From Liolophura sinensis (taxonomy: Eukaryota > Mollusca > Polyplacophora > Chitonida > Chitonidae): a DNA stretch of 64,000 nt. The translations under genes and the position numbers were made by a program. Shown here piece after piece: positions 11,794-25,051 of this stretch. The stretch is from positions 64,456,984 through 64,520,983 of the forward strand of contig NC_088300.1 in NCBI RefSeq assembly GCF_032854445.1. The letters are read 5' to 3'. Numbering within the stretch: the first letter of the stretch is position 1; each line of letters begins with the position of its first letter. The notes under the pieces were generated by a model. That model saw only the letters and a program-made list of their open reading frames with translations, was not told the origin of the DNA and did not search any database.

Positions 11794-14700
11794 TCAGATT
11801 TTTCCGAAAGAAACACTGTGCAGATCTCCTGAACAGTCATAATAACCTCGTGAGGGAAAGCCATAGTCGATAAACTGAGTGTAACACTTTACACCAATCG
11901 GCCAGGGGTCGATGGCCTCAGCAAATGCTAAACAGTTTTGTTTTCTTGTTTACGGACCACTTTTCACATTTCAGACTGGTAGTTGGTCGAGCTGATGTTT
12001 ACTTTAAGAATGCTTCACAAGAATCTAACAATAAAGTACTGCATACATTTAGTGATCAAAGATGACTTGGTAGGAGGTCATGCAACTTTTTAGAACTGAA
12101 CGATGTATTGTAGTGTGGGACAGTGAGTGTTTTTGCTTCATGAAAAAAAAAAAACCCTGGCCATTATATCAAGTGATGAACCGTGAAGTCCTGTGGTAAA
12201 ATCTATTTACTTCTCGTCAAAGAAAGCTATTTCTGTGGAATTCCTGTTCATGTTTGGATCGGTCAAACGACTGGGTGGGCCAGACGGTATCAGGGTACGG
12301 CCTAAGTGAGAGAGGCGTCTTAAAGGTTGTTTTCATAACATCTAGTGTTGCCTGAAGATAAATCGTTGTAGTTTCAAGACGTGCTGATGCTAAGTGTGGG
12401 ATCTGGTCAGTTGTAAAGGCAAGTTGTATTGGTCAGCCAACAAACCCAACAGTATTAACAACCAGCGCAAAGCCCGAGTGTTGTTTACATCACGACCCAA
12501 CGTCAGCCGTGAACCATCCACCGCGCCCCATCCCCCTCCCGAGATAGTTCGCGCCTTAAACAAACTGACTTTTTATTTGCCCTGTGGTTATCGTACATTG
12601 GTTAGGCGACAGCTTTGGGGTGTGAAAGAGGAGTGTGAAATTCTAAGGTTGCCAGTTATAGGGTGGCAATGACTCCCCAATCCCACCCCATCTAGTAGGC
12701 CGTGCGAAAAGAAACGGACGACAAGCGGTAGCGTAACCCTATCCGCAAACACAGCGGTGAGCCAAGGGTTTATTACTAATTGAAGGAGACATGGGACTGA
12801 CACTGGTATTGGTCAGTGACCGCTGTCCCTGAACATTTGATCATGCGTGTTTTCGCGGGTCATTAGTTTCACCAGCTCCGACCACCCTTTCGCCATGATA
12901 ACTTACATGTTTGAAAACTTCGTCCGTTCCTTTCCGTTCAAGAAAACATTGATAAATTCAAATATTTGATTTTGACTCTAATTTCATAACAAGTGCCCGC
13001 GGGGCACTGTCGGAGAGCGAGCTGTACACAACATCTAGTGTGAAATGAGCATGGAAGGAGCCTAAGATTATAATGACCTCTTCAACAAAATACACTATGC
13101 TTAGCCTTCCATTACTGTATTGTATAGGACTGTCAGTGATTTATTTTTCTATTTGTTCCCCTGTGTTTCTGTCTTCTACAAATTTTTATTAAACCCCGCA
13201 AGGTGCTGTAACAAATAACATGTTTGTGAAATGTAAATACTTTTAACGAAGACTTATATGTGAGAGCTATATATAGCCTATATTTCCAAAAATAGATTTT
13301 TTTAATAAAATTCTTCATGGGAGGTATACTTTGAGAAAATCCGAAAATTATAACCTTAATAACAAGAAAAACGTTCTTTTTGTTAGGATTTATTAAGAGT
13401 AAAAGGCGAATAGATAACAGCATTATGAAAGGAATGCAAGCTTCAGCTTATAAACCCGCTATATATGAACAGCAAATATGTGATTCTGGATTTTATTTTA
13501 TTTTCAAACCTCTCGCCAAATAATGTAATAGATTTCCATATTGACAAAATCAGTTTAAGTCTTTGATTAAATGAAGTCTTAATAATTTTAATAGACGTTA
13601 AAACTGCTTTACTCCTTCGGTCGGATATCCATTTTCTTCTTACCAAAAATAATATGCTTTTCTATGTTTACACCGACCAGGCGAACAACTTGGCATCGAA
13701 TGGGAATATTGGTTACGGAAACCATGACGTTACTTCAAAACGGCGAATTTCACATTCATATATGTGTATATATAGTAAGTTAAATCCCATGTAGATAATT
13801 TCTTTCTAAATAAACTGGTCTTGAATTACATCCACAAAATGTTAAATCACAAATCATGCGAATATGATCATACCAAATAAGACGTCAATGCTACATGTTA
13901 TAGCAGAGCGATAATCCCGCCCATGCAAGGTGAAGGTCATCGATGTCAACACAGCGGACATTTTGTCAATAAAAGAATTAACTAGTCAAGTAGAAATAAT
14001 CCTCACTAGAATGTGTTATCCAGAAGTCTATCTATATATAACAACGTAACACCCTGGTGAAGAGTGGGATAAGTGTCGTTACTAAACACATTCCAAAGGC
14101 TACAGGATTATCGCTTCCACTTCATTAGCACACAGTCGTGCGTTATTAGCGGAAGTCGGAAGTGCTTGAGGATAAAAGAACCAAGTACTTAATAAGGGAT
14201 TAGTACTTGTGACTCAGCGACGTCCGCTGGTGCTGTTACCATAAACAACTCGCATCCATTCACAAGTAGATCTACATTTGGTCATTCTTATAAAACTAAA
14301 ACAAGCAACGATAGAAAAGAAAGAAGGTAAAAATATAAAAGAAAAATTGTCCAGTTGCTTTGGATATATTCCAAAAGGTCTTGTACACATGCATGTCAAT
14401 TGCTTTTCAACACCAACTACACACACAAAAAACTTGTGTTGAGATCTACCACAAACACTTTTGTTGTTTTCATTCAACACAGAAATGTGTTACCCCGACA
14501 CAAACATGTGTTATATAAATGTGAAGTACACATGTTTGTGTAACAAAATAATAAAACACAGACTGAAAGTGCATATAGATATGTATTCTAAGCTGTTAGA
14601 ATACTGTCACGAAACATACAGTCTTCAAACATGAGGTTTATGGCAACTGTTAATGATGGGAGTTACCATAGCCTTGGTGATGTAATTTATAGGTACTTTC

Positions 14701-15029
14701 AGTTGTAGATTTAGTAGTTTTGAGTTGAGAGAAAGCTTAGATTAGACAGTGGCTGGGGCACATTGACAACAGTCCCGTCGTGCATATTCACCGTAACTGT
14801 TACATCGCTTGATCTGTGATATAGTATTTTTTATCATATCTGAAGTTTCTTATCATGGTAGGCTGACATCCTGAAATGATGCACTTCCGCTTATTATGTC
14901 GGCTAACGACCGAGTCGACCGCACCGACTTCCACGTCTTCGTCTCGCTGTACTTTACCTGTGGCTCGCACAAGGCCGTGTTTAGCTCGGACTGAGTTTGA
15001 GTGACAGGTGCACGTGTCAGCAAACTACA
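11794..15029. other. Non-coding stretch, nothing recognised
   Basis: A 92-codon open frame at 12394-12672 (+) lies in a slightly GC-richer patch but lacks any family resemblance or splice context. ACACA-rich words occur around 14430-14540. No gene is supported. Confidence 0.4.
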
Positions 15030-16300
15030 CTACATGCAGTGGCCATTGTTAATACCATGCAGCGGTCATCCTTATTACCATGCAGCGGCCATCCTCAATA
15101 CCATACAGCGGCCATCCTTATTACCATGCATAATGACCCAGGAGCCTCTCACCAGTGCAATCACTGTGAGTTTCAAGTCCAGCTCAAGCTGGCGTCCACT
15201 CCTGACGTACGTGGGAAGGTCTTCCAGCAACCTGCGGATGGTCGTGGGTTTGCCCCGGGTTTTGTCCAGTTTTATCCCACCATAATGCTGGCCGCCGTCG
15301 TATAAGTGAAATATTCTTGAGTACGGGGTAAACACCAATCAAATAAACAAATAAATAAATATTACCATGCAGCGGCCATCCTTAATACCATGCAGCGGCC
15401 ATCCTTATTACTATACAGCGGCCATCCTAATACCATACACCGGCCATCCTTAATACCATGCAGCGACCATCCTTATTACCATACAGCGGCAATCCTTAAG
15501 ACCATGCAGCGGCCATCCTTATTACCGTACAGCGGCCATCCTTAATACCATATAGGGGTCATCCTTACTGTCATGCATCGGCAATCGTTAACACCATACA
15601 GCGGCAATCCTTACTACCACATAGTATAAATCCGTAATACCATGCATCGGCCATCCTTATTACCTTGCAGCGGCCACCCCTACTACCATGCTGCGGAAAT
15701 CCTAAATACCATGAAGCGCCCATCCTTACTACCATATAGCGATCATCCTTCATACCATGGATCCGCATCCTTATTGCCATACAACGATCATCCTTATTGC
15801 CATACAGCAGCACTCTTTAGTACTATGCAGAGACCATCTTTAATACCATGCAGTGGCCATCTTTATTACCATGCAGCAGCAATCCTAATAACACGCAGTG
15901 GGCTATCCTTATTACCATGAAGCGGCATCCTTAATACCATGTAGCGGCCATCCTTAATACCATGCATCGGCCATCCTTATTACCAGACAGCAGCAATCTT
16001 AATACCATGCAGTGCTTATCCTTATTACCATGCAGCGGCCATCTTTAATGGCATCAGCCATCTTTAATACCATGCATCGGACACCCTTAATACTATGCAC
16101 TCGGTCATCCTTAATACCATGCATCGCCCATCCTTAATACCATGCATCGGCCATCCTTAGTACCATGCAGAAGCCATCCTTATTACCATACAGCAGCAAT
16201 CCTAATATCATGCAGTGGTTATCCTTATTACCATGCAGCGGTCATCTTTAATGGCAGCAGCCATCTTTAATACCATGCAGCGGCCATAATTATTACCATG
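15030..16300. repeat. Minisatellite, about 22 bp unit
   Basis: Dozens of diverged head-to-tail copies of TACCATGCAGCGGCCATCCTTA, with one SINE inserted at about 15131-15358. Many units alternate between TTAATACC and TTATTACC at the junction, suggesting an older two-unit structure. Units towards the right degrade, with additions and losses. The open frames across it are by-products of the repetition. Confidence 0.95.
15131..15358 (+). mobile_element. SINE family A copy inserted in the 22 bp minisatellite
   Basis: It starts inside the tRNA-like part (TAATGACCCAGGAGCC), keeps the B-box-like GTTTCAAGTCC, the body and an AAATAAATAAAT tail, and lacks the extreme 5' head. ATTACCATGCA is found on both sides, compatible with a target-site duplication. 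Because that word is also part of the array unit, this is not independent proof. Confidence 0.85.
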
Positions 16301-17689
16301 TGACATCTTTGTGGCTCAGTGCATCGCTTGTTATAACCATTGTGGAACCTTTGTACAAAACTCACCATCCCTTAAAATTGTTTCATAAACGACGTTGCAC
16401 GGCTACGATATAAGGAAACTAAAAAGGATCACTTGATCACGAGAAAAGTGCTTTGGTGAACTTCACGGCTGGTTGATTCTTGACAAGATTCAAAAAGAAA
16501 CCACAAAATGTTGAAAAACGTAATAACCAAAATTTACCACTTTATTACGGTACCATAAATATGTGACGGGCAGAGATATAGTAACAGCAGTTATCCTTAT
16601 ATAGTTAACTCATTTATCCCCATCCAAAACACAACTGCGACTGAGGACATCTGCACACAAAACACAAAAGACATGTAAATTCAAGCTTATAAGTAGAGTG
16701 ATAGTTGTTCAAAAAGGTTGGATTCATATTTGCTTTTCTTGAACGATTAAGATATGAATAATAAAGTTGTCACGAAAATATCCCGTCTCTTGTGATGTCA
16801 CATGTCAGGGGGATTCTCATTGCTTGAGATGAATGCTATGATGTCTGGTTCTGTCACGATATCTATTGATGGTTTTCATTGGTTCAGGGTCTCGAGGTGA
16901 CCGGAGTGGATTAACTGGCGCGAGTCATCATATCTACGGATCAGCCCTGACGGCCGCGATTACCCTGGCCGCTTTGATCTTGTCACGAAGGCTGTAATTT
17001 CAAAGATGACTCAATCATATATTGATCAAAAGTAGCAATTCTCTGATAAAGCCATGGCTATCCGACCGAATTACAAAGGTCTAATAACAGGCTGTAATGA
17101 CACTGCCCAAAATAACTGGCGTCTCTGACGAAGAACAACTGTGAGAAAATTGATAAAAGACAGAAACCACAAAGCTTCGGAATTTCTGGCTATTTTTCTT
17201 CCATTCATAACAATCAACTGAAGTCGTCGTCATCTCAGTGTATGTGTATGGGAAGAAGCTTTCCCATGGCGGCCTGTATACATTAACTATGTAGTCCCCA
17301 TGATGAGTTTCTCTCCACTGCCTCTGGCTATGTTTGTTCTGTACACGACTCTTAATCATACTTCCACTAATACCATAATAATACCACCTTTATCGAATCG
17401 TTCTATACCGTCATGTTTCGGACAACTCACAATGAACCAACAAAAAAACGTTGTGACTTATCACAAGTTCGGCTCGGCTACAAAAGACGAGGACGTGCAG
17501 TAAGAGCGGAGCAGATGTGACGAGGGAAGACCATTTGTCCAGTGATAATACCTGACTTTACCGCCGAGATCAAAGTCTTCTCACATGACACTCTTCTGTC
17601 CATCACGTCCAGGTCACACAGATAAACACGGCAAATTAACCATTAACCAGAATGTTTGACTTCGAGGCATATTCAACCCATATACAAAT
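16301..17689. other. Unique-looking non-coding block
   Basis: No repeats and no supported exon. The part at about 16740-17100 looks less AT-biased than its surroundings, and 17081-17503 holds only short frames on both strands. It is a reasonable place to look for conserved non-coding sequence, but the single sequence does not establish that. Confidence 0.3.
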
Positions 17690-18330
17690 ATTTCTGTTAA
17701 CTGTGGAAACTCCGGCTTCGAATAGCTTGACGAAATTGGTCATATATTCTGAGGCCATAAAAACAAACTATAGTCAGACAGTAGCCATTAGTTGTCTGCC
17801 TTGTGGCCAGGAAACAGTTTATAGTCAGACAATATTAATCACATGTCTGATGCCAGGGCTTATACAACGTCAAATATATACTCGGACTTCATTAACATTT
17901 TATGTTTGTAGTCAGGAAGCATCTTCGAGTTGTTGGACACCGTTGGTCATGTTTCTTGAGGTATTTTAAACACACAGCTTCGAATAGCTTGACGCATTCA
18001 ATCGTTTGTCTTTGAGGTTAGGGAACAGCTTCGAGTAGTTTAACACATCTGGTTGTTTGTCTTTAAAATTAAAAGACAGATTCGAATTGCGGGACAACGT
18101 TTATCCTTTGACTTGAGATCAGAAAATTGATTCTTATAGTTAGACAAATTTTGTTCTTTGTCATGAGGTCAGATGACAGCTTTGAATAGTCGGATACCTT
18201 CGGGCGATCATCTTGAGGTCATGAAATAAGCTCTGCACATTTGGATACCTTTGGCATTTTATCTAAGAGGTCAGGAAACCACATCTACTTGTTATTAAGA
18301 CCATAAAGCATAATCAAATAGCCGGGCAAC
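17690..18330. repeat. Diverged tandem repeat, unit roughly 55-60 bp
   Basis: Words such as GAGGTCAGGAAACAGC, CTTCGAATAG and GACACCTTTGG recur in the same order about ten times with considerable divergence. The unit length is approximate because the copies have many indels. Confidence 0.75.
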
Positions 18331-18433
18331 GCGAGTCTTAAAACTGTGTATCAACCATCATCAAACACAGCCATGAAGTGTACCCATGGCAGACCTTTAC
18401 ACATATATGACGAGGCTCGTAGATTGTGTGGTC

Positions 18434-18590
18434 CTACCGGCCGACTAGAACTGAACAATATCTTACACAACAACCGGAACTCTTTCAACATTAAATTATC
18501 ATACATGCGGTTCTACCGACCGACTAGAACTGAACAATATTTTACACAACAACCGGAACTCTTTCAACATTAAATTATAATGCAGCGATA
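18434..18590. repeat. Direct duplication, 79 bp period
   Basis: The segment starting CTACCGGCCGACTAGAAC at 18434 recurs at 18513 with few changes, through TTTCAACATTAAATTAT. Confidence 0.95.
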
Positions 18591-18958
18591 GTAATACGCC
18601 GAGTGTATGCAGTGGTCAACGAGTCGTGAACGCCACCAGGTCATCTGTCTCGGTCTATGCATAAGATATATGATAAGTGACTGTTATTTAAAGGAACATA
18701 TTGCAAAAAGATTGTGTACGTCATCTACAAATAGTTAAGACCTTCCGTATGTCTGCTGACATGTATCTGTCCTTGAGTGGACAATCGAATGTTCAGTTTT
18801 ATCCGGGGATTCTCTTCGGCCCTGGCTCCACGCACTCGCTCAAATCGCTATATTTAGAAACGTGGCCGAAGATTGACTCTTTTGACTGATTTACCTCCCC
18901 TTGTGGCGCCACCTGTAGTAAAGACGATAGACTCGTTTAGCACAATTCAAAACGATAG

Positions 18959-19157
18959 GTTGACACGTACCAGTATAATGGCTCGGTGGAGCATCTTACT
19001 TGCCTTCGTTAATTCGTCTCAGTGAAGCAGCATTAGATAAAAGAGCGGTGGAAATCCTTCTTGCAACAATGAGGCACATTGCAAAGAATTTAAGGACTCC
19101 TTCTTCGTCATGTGATTGCTAAGTTCGACGCTAAACCCCAAGCACTCACTCACTTAT
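18959..19157 (+). mobile_element. SINE family B, partial copy
   Basis: It shares blocks with the copy at 24718-25041 in the opposite orientation: a CAGTGAAGCAGCATTAGAT block, an AAGGACTCCTTCTTCGTCAT-like block and the tail AAACCCCAAGCACTCACTCA. The tRNA-like head is mostly lost. Confidence 0.75.
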
Positions 19158-20503
19158 TATATGCAAATGTTCCCACAAACTTAATGTCCGCATTCCAATG
19201 AGTCAAACTTATAAAAAATTAAGAAATATATGGTGTAAATGTGACGAAAGTAGTGCACCTCATGTCACTATCATACAATTTCCTCGACTGGTAGACGTTT
19301 CCCGAAGTTAATGAAAGAGTAAGGAGCAATGACTTGTGAAGCAAGTGAAATTAACACAACTCATGTCTTGCACAAAGCACAGCGTTCCCAGGTCTAAACG
19401 TTTGCAAATAAATTAATTTCATGTAAATGTCATCAATCACATGAAAAGCTGTTTTTATTTTCCTTTTAGTATACGAGCAGACCTTTCCCTTACACATTTC
19501 TTTATATTAAATTTCTGGAGAATGGAATGCACCCAAATTATCGTCCCCTTGAAAGCTACATGAAAACAGGTTTCTTGGTTATAATTTTATTGCCATATTA
19601 AAACTCCTACATGTCATAAGTCATATTTTTGTTCACGAGTCAGTGTAATCCTATAAATTAAATAACGTCAATGACCGTTAAGAAACATTAAGTTAATGAG
19701 TTTTCCAGAATAACATGAGCATGCAAACACCTGCGGTGTTATCCAATGTGTTGTTATGTCTATATCCCTCAGGTGTTCGCGTCAATTACGCAATGAGCCT
19801 GTCACTGTACAGCCATTATGTTTTTGTGTACATTTCACCACATGACATTTCAGCAATCGCTTTACAAAAGAAAAAATAACGATCAAACCATGCAAAAGCA
19901 CCATATACCTTTTCGTGATCTCCAACGGACAAAGCCAGCATTGTTTCTGCGTGCTAAATATTACATGCTCGATATATAAAACAACTAATGCATTTTGCAC
20001 ACATTTGCTGCCATCAGCTAAATATTTACGTAGCGGGGAAACACTGTATTGATATACGACAGTGAAGCAAGACATTGTTTGTCATGACTTATTTTCTCGC
20101 CTTGTTTTTTTTTTTTCTTCTTCTTTTATACTCAAGAAATATATAGACTACTGTAATAAGGTATGAGTCATCTACCACTAATTGGTACGGAGTACATATG
20201 GTGAGCAGTATGGTGAGCATATGGTGAGCAGTTGAAAGCCACAGTCATATTTCCTTACATTCTTCACATCACCACGCGCACGTCACATGTAAACGCCGGG
20301 TTGTAAAAAGTCTTGTCTATAGTCCTAAAGACAGCAAAAACAACGACTTACGACCAAGCTTAGTAACGCCTGGACCACTGAACGAACGATTCTTAGCCCA
20401 TTTGGACCACACAAGAGGATTGATTTTACCCATTTACAAATATGGTACACATCCTACCATCCATTCATCATCAACCCATGCAGTGTGTGACGTATATTAT
20501 GGC
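19158..20503. other. Non-coding stretch, nothing recognised
   Basis: It contains a short direct repeat of CATATGGTGAGCAG near 20197-20232. No gene is supported. Confidence 0.4.
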
Positions 20504-20690
20504 GCTAGTTCATGGTATCTTTGTCTCGTCGTTCACGTTTCGGCGGGCTCGATTTACTAAGATGTAGTCCCAAATCGAAACTTTGGAGTTGAATTACACG
20601 TGTCTTTTGTTACACCAGAATACTGCTAGTTCATGGTGTCTTTGTCTCGTCCGATTACGTTTCGGCGGGCGCGTTTTACACAGTGTAACA
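20504..20690. repeat. Imperfect direct duplication, about 121 bp apart
   Basis: GCTAGTTCATGGTATCTTTG with the following CGTTTCGGCGGGC at 20504 recurs at 20625 with a few changes. Confidence 0.8.
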
Positions 20691-21171
20691 CAGGCACACA
20701 TCAATTGTAACAAATTAATATAGGAACATCAATGTGTGCCATGCATACTTCATCATTATATACCTACACTTTTACAGTGTACGAAACTGTAAATGTGATG
20801 CGCGTCGTGTTTACACGTGTATAAAACGATACACGTTTGCTTTTCGAGAGTATAGCATCTAGTACATAAACCATATTATTTGATGATAAGAATAAATATT
20901 GGTGCAGTTGCACGTACAAACAGCTGGATTAAATGCTTATTAAACCACAGGCGAATCGGAAGCATGTATTGCTTGTTTAACTCTATCGACCCAACCATGC
21001 AGAATTCCACTGACCTGAGACCAGCAGACATGTGTTAAGTTTGAGCCCTGCAGTCTACTCAAGAAAAGAACCTGTTCTCACAGCCCTCTCTTGAAAAAGA
21101 GGAAACGAGTCCGGGTGAAACCCATGACTACCGGCAAGTAGCTGTCAGGCCTTGCCTTGTACCGCACTGAT

Positions 21172-21232
21172 CAGACCGCGATGGCTCCTGGGTCATTGCG
21201 CTGCACTGATGGTAACCACTAGGCCACGGAAG
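21172..21232 (-). mobile_element. SINE family A, tRNA-like head fragment
   Basis: GACCGCGATGGCTCCTGGGT, the ACCACTAGGCCACGG block and the terminal GAAGCCC correspond to the tRNA-like end of family A in reverse orientation. The body is absent. Confidence 0.6.
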
Positions 21233-22721
21233 CCCAACAAGTTTATAACCACGAACCATTTCCCCGAATCATCTCCCCCCCCCCAAAAAAAACTTAACAA
21301 AAAAGGTGATCATGCAACACAAGCATCTCTTCTAGCAGGTCTCTCCAGAAATCATCTTTCAGCTGACCATTCTTCCACAGCATCTCTCCAAAAACATCTC
21401 CCGAAGTAAATCACATATCTCTTATATCCCCTGACACTCCCTCAGCAAGAATAACCGAATGCGCATATATACATTATGTGTTCTGAAATCTTGGGGAATG
21501 TGGGAAAAACCTTAAAACCTTCACATTTTTGTCTGGCTGATTTTTTCCTCATAGACATATTTTTTCCTACAAATGTATTCATTTTTTAAAAATGACATCT
21601 TTTCTTTTATTTCTTGACGGACGGATTCAGGGAGCAAAGAAGCTTCTTGAAACATTGAATTTATTATTTTTTCCACTTTGAAGATGCAGTATAAAACCCT
21701 GATGTAGGATAGACGTCATACATTTGAACTACCAGCTATCAGCCGTGAGTGAGTCAAATACGTGACTCCAGGTGATCACACCGATTAGATAGTTACCTTA
21801 AAAATCACGTCTGAATGACAACTGTCCATATTTTAGTAAAGGGGAGTGAGAAATTAAATGCGTTATTTCAGGTTATTTTAGACTTTTTGAGCATTCATGT
21901 GACAGTTAAGTGAGATTTGCAAATAATATTATATACAACGCTTTTCCTCACGTAGATCGCAGTATGCACATGAATGAAACACGCTCAGTTTGTAGATATA
22001 TGACGTTGTGAAGAATTAGCGGTGTCTATACTATGCTATTTCAAATAAGAAGGTACAGCTTGATAAATTTATAAATCTATTTATGTCTCCGTGCTCCAGC
22101 TGAAGCTACATACAAGTGATGTGGGTTTATTGGACGTATCTGTGTGTACAATAGTGGGTTAATGTTTAAATGTAAATCTTTATAAAAGTCGTTCGTCAAC
22201 CTTACGTCCACTGTTATAACGGCCTATGCCCGTGTTATTTACCAAGAGTTTAATTACATTGGTGTGATTCGACTGTTTTGAGGTTTTAACAGGAAGTCCT
22301 TTCTCTATAATAAAGTATGTCTGCACGCATCTGTCAAATATATTTAAATGAATGGGCCAATCGCTTTATTGACTTCCATTATGTGCGGAATTCTTCCGTG
22401 GGATAATCAGCGTTAATGTATACTTTCTAGTTTTAACCGGGAATCAGGTATGTATATATTTAATGATTAAACGTGAGTTAAAGAATGTATGAATGCTATC
22501 ATTAATTTTTGATACATCACTAGGTGTGGAAGTTTGCCAGATGCCTGCCAAAGACCGGTGGTTTTACATAACCGCTGTCATTTGACTGCTAAAATCTTGA
22601 ATACGTTATCAAACGCCGTTCAAACAAATAAATGCATCTCTTGTTTCCATGTATCAATCGCTCAAAGACGCATGCACATAGAAAATATGTCATATACCGT
22701 TTCGCAACCATTGAACCTTTG
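21233..22721. other. Non-coding stretch, nothing recognised
   Basis: AT-rich, with a short C/A homopolymer patch at 21273-21293. No gene or repeat was recognised. Confidence 0.4.
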
Positions 22722-22732
22722 TATCAATGAAA

Positions 22733-23005
22733 TATTTATTTATTTATTTATTTATTTATTTGATTGGTGTTTTAAGCCGTACTCAAGAATATTTCACTTA
22801 TACGGCGGCGGCCAGCACTATAGTGGGAGGAGACCGGGCAGAACCCGCAGGAAACCCACGACCACCCGCAGGTTGCTGCAGTCGACCTTCCCACTTACGG
22901 CCGGAGAGGAAGCATGAGCTGGACTCACAGCGACCGCATTGGTGTGAGACTCATGGTTCCTTACGCTGCGCTAGCGCGTTAACCTACTGAGCCACGGAGG
23001 CCCAT
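22733..23005 (-). mobile_element. SINE family A, full length with exact target-site duplication
   Basis: On the + strand it begins with a TTTATTTATTTATT tail, continues through GATTGGTGTTTTAAGCCG, GGCGGCGGCCAGCA and CCGGAGAGGAAGCATG, and ends in the tRNA-like head (GAACCATGAGTCTCACACC, then GAGCCACGGAGGCCC). The flanks TATCAATGAAA at 22722-22732 and 23006-23016 are identical, an 11 bp target-site duplication. The exact duplication and near-consensus body make this the best reference copy in the window. Confidence 0.95.
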
Positions 23006-23016
23006 TATCAATGAAA

Positions 23017-24707
23017 CAATTTCGAAGCCGTAAAGCCTTCCTGTCAGCAAAGTTGATATTGCGCTAGCTTGACTAAATGGAAATGTACATAAAGCATATA
23101 CCAGCTATATCCTGTATTATGCAGTATTAGAATGTCAGGCCCACAATACAGAGCAGCGTATATGTGGCTTATACGCAAATATGCCTACTGATATGTCTCT
23201 GGTATATATATACTTAAGTAGGCTATAGATGTACATAATAAGCATTAATACGAACTCTGCCATGAACGTATCATGACAAGAAAACCACCTGGTATCAGGT
23301 CGCTGTATTATGTCTGCACGGCTCAGTACAACACATCCAAGTAAATGCCTGGTCAGCACACATTATTGTGCATTGTATGTGATCAGCAGCGATGCACACA
23401 TCAACTAGCAAACCAGACGGTCGTTTTCACGGTAGAGTGTAGAGGTCACCAAGGTCATGATTCAGATGTTCTAGTCGCCATGCATATATAGCTGATTCAT
23501 TCTCATTGCCTTGCATTGCTAGGACACACGTGGTCAGAGTTCAATCCCAGCCTTGGGCAGTGGATCTTTGTGTGGAGCCTCAATTGACAATAAGTGGTGA
23601 GCGACGCTCTTTTGGCCGTTTGCGCCGTCTAAGCTTCGTTTTAAAATCACTTTTCTTTCACTAATATAGTGTGCATCACTCGTTTCTCTGTAACTTGCCA
23701 ACGGCCGTTGGTTTAAATTGGGCATTCCGTTTTCCTCCATCCATATAGTTGACCGCCACTGCATACAAGTGAAAAAAAAAGTTGAACACGACATTAAAGA
23801 AGCTATTTGAGAGATTTTGGGCAAAAATCGATCAGTGCAAATCCAATCGAAATCCAGTCCCTCCAAAATCGCTCATAAAGCTCCCAAAATTTATGAGTTT
23901 TACTGATATTTACTGAAGGGCAATACTTTGAAAATGTGTCCTGAGTAAATACAGAAAGTTTGATTTGATTAGCAAAAAAATTTCCGGCAAAGCCTCCTCT
24001 AAACTACAATCAAACAGATAAAACGCATTAATATTAATACCAACAAAGTGAACTGGAGAAAAAGAATATGGCTTACATAGAGGAAAAATTGAAGCACAAT
24101 TCTGTAATCGATTTTCCAAAAATCAACTTGAAAGCTGATCAGGCTTCATTTTATTTGCACTCAATGAAGTAATTATTTGATTCAAGCATGAAAAGGGCAA
24201 ATCAGAACAGGATTCTCCAGGTGGACTAAGCATCCCCGAGGGCTGGTCTCTTTGCATGTTTTTATACGATTGTGTGTTAAATGTGATGACAACAGAGCAT
24301 TTTGAGTAATTCTAGACCTCTGACATTTAACAAATTGCAATTAACATCTCTGCATATTTTTTTACCTAATTAAGCCATTTTTTTTTCTAATTAAGCCATG
24401 CTACTAGGGGCTACTTCATGAACAGTTTGAATAAAACCTTGACTCAGTTGAATTGGCAAGAGTCCGTATTTTACCGGTTACGTTTCACCATTTGCCAACT
24501 GTAACACTGCTCACGCTGCCCAGGTTTTGCTTTCTATGTTGCACGTCTTTAATCATATTTGTTCACGTCTTCTCTCTTCAACAGCTTTTGTTTTCAGGAA
24601 CAACAATTTATGTTTTCAGTACATACTGAGTAATAGTAAGCTTAAGGGGTATAATGCGCGAGATGGGGATGTGAGGATAGAAACAGGATGTTCATATTTG
24701 CGTCTAA
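23017..24707. other. Non-coding stretch, nothing recognised
   Basis: The open frames on the minus strand at 23135-24119 have no recognisable domain or splice context. No repeats were defined. Confidence 0.4.
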
Positions 24708-24717
24708 CATTTTTAAT

Positions 24718-25041
24718 GAGTGAGTGAGTGAGTGCTTGGGTTTTAACGTCGTCCTTAACAATTTTTCAGCCATATAACGACGAAGGAGACCTTAGAGTGC
24801 ATGGAATGTGCCTCCGCTCTTTTATCTAGTACTGCTTCACTGAGACGACTTATCGAAAGCAAGTATAAAGCCGTCCAATCCGAGCCTTTATACTGATACG
24901 TGTCAGTTTGTCGTTGCAATATCCCCTTCATGCTGAACGCCAAACGAGTTACAACTTCCCCTTTAAGATCGACCCAGGATTGACCCTGGATCTACCGCCT
25001 CCCGAAGCTGATGCTCTACCAACTGTGCCATTGGGGTCGGT
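24718..25041 (-). mobile_element. tRNA-headed SINE (family B), full length with exact target-site duplication
   Basis: Read on the minus strand it starts with a tRNA-like head with an A-box-like TGGCACAGTTGG and a B-box-like GGTCAATCC, then a body containing AACTCGTTTGGCGTTCAGCA and GTCTCAGTGAAGCAGTAC, and ends in AACCCAAGCACTCACTCAC. The flanks CATTTTTAAT at 24708-24717 and 25042-25051 are identical, a 10 bp target-site duplication. The family differs from family A in head, body and tail: its end is a TGAG/CTCA-type repeat instead of AAATA. Confidence 0.92.
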
Positions 25042-25051
25042 CATTTTTAAT

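Noticed and set aside
12394-12803. Open frames on both strands in a GC-richer patch
   Set aside because: Neither frame has a recognisable family, and openness follows from composition.
15030-16300. Resemblance to a CRISPR-like array of short repeats
   Set aside because: Units are directly adjacent without unique spacers, in a eukaryotic context.
22917-23003. Possible tRNA gene
   Set aside because: It is the tRNA-like head of a SINE, attached to a body and tail with a target-site duplication. The sequence does not fold into an intact tRNA by eye.
24950-25041. Possible tRNA gene with A-box and B-box words
   Set aside because: It is the head of a family B SINE flanked by a 10 bp target-site duplication.
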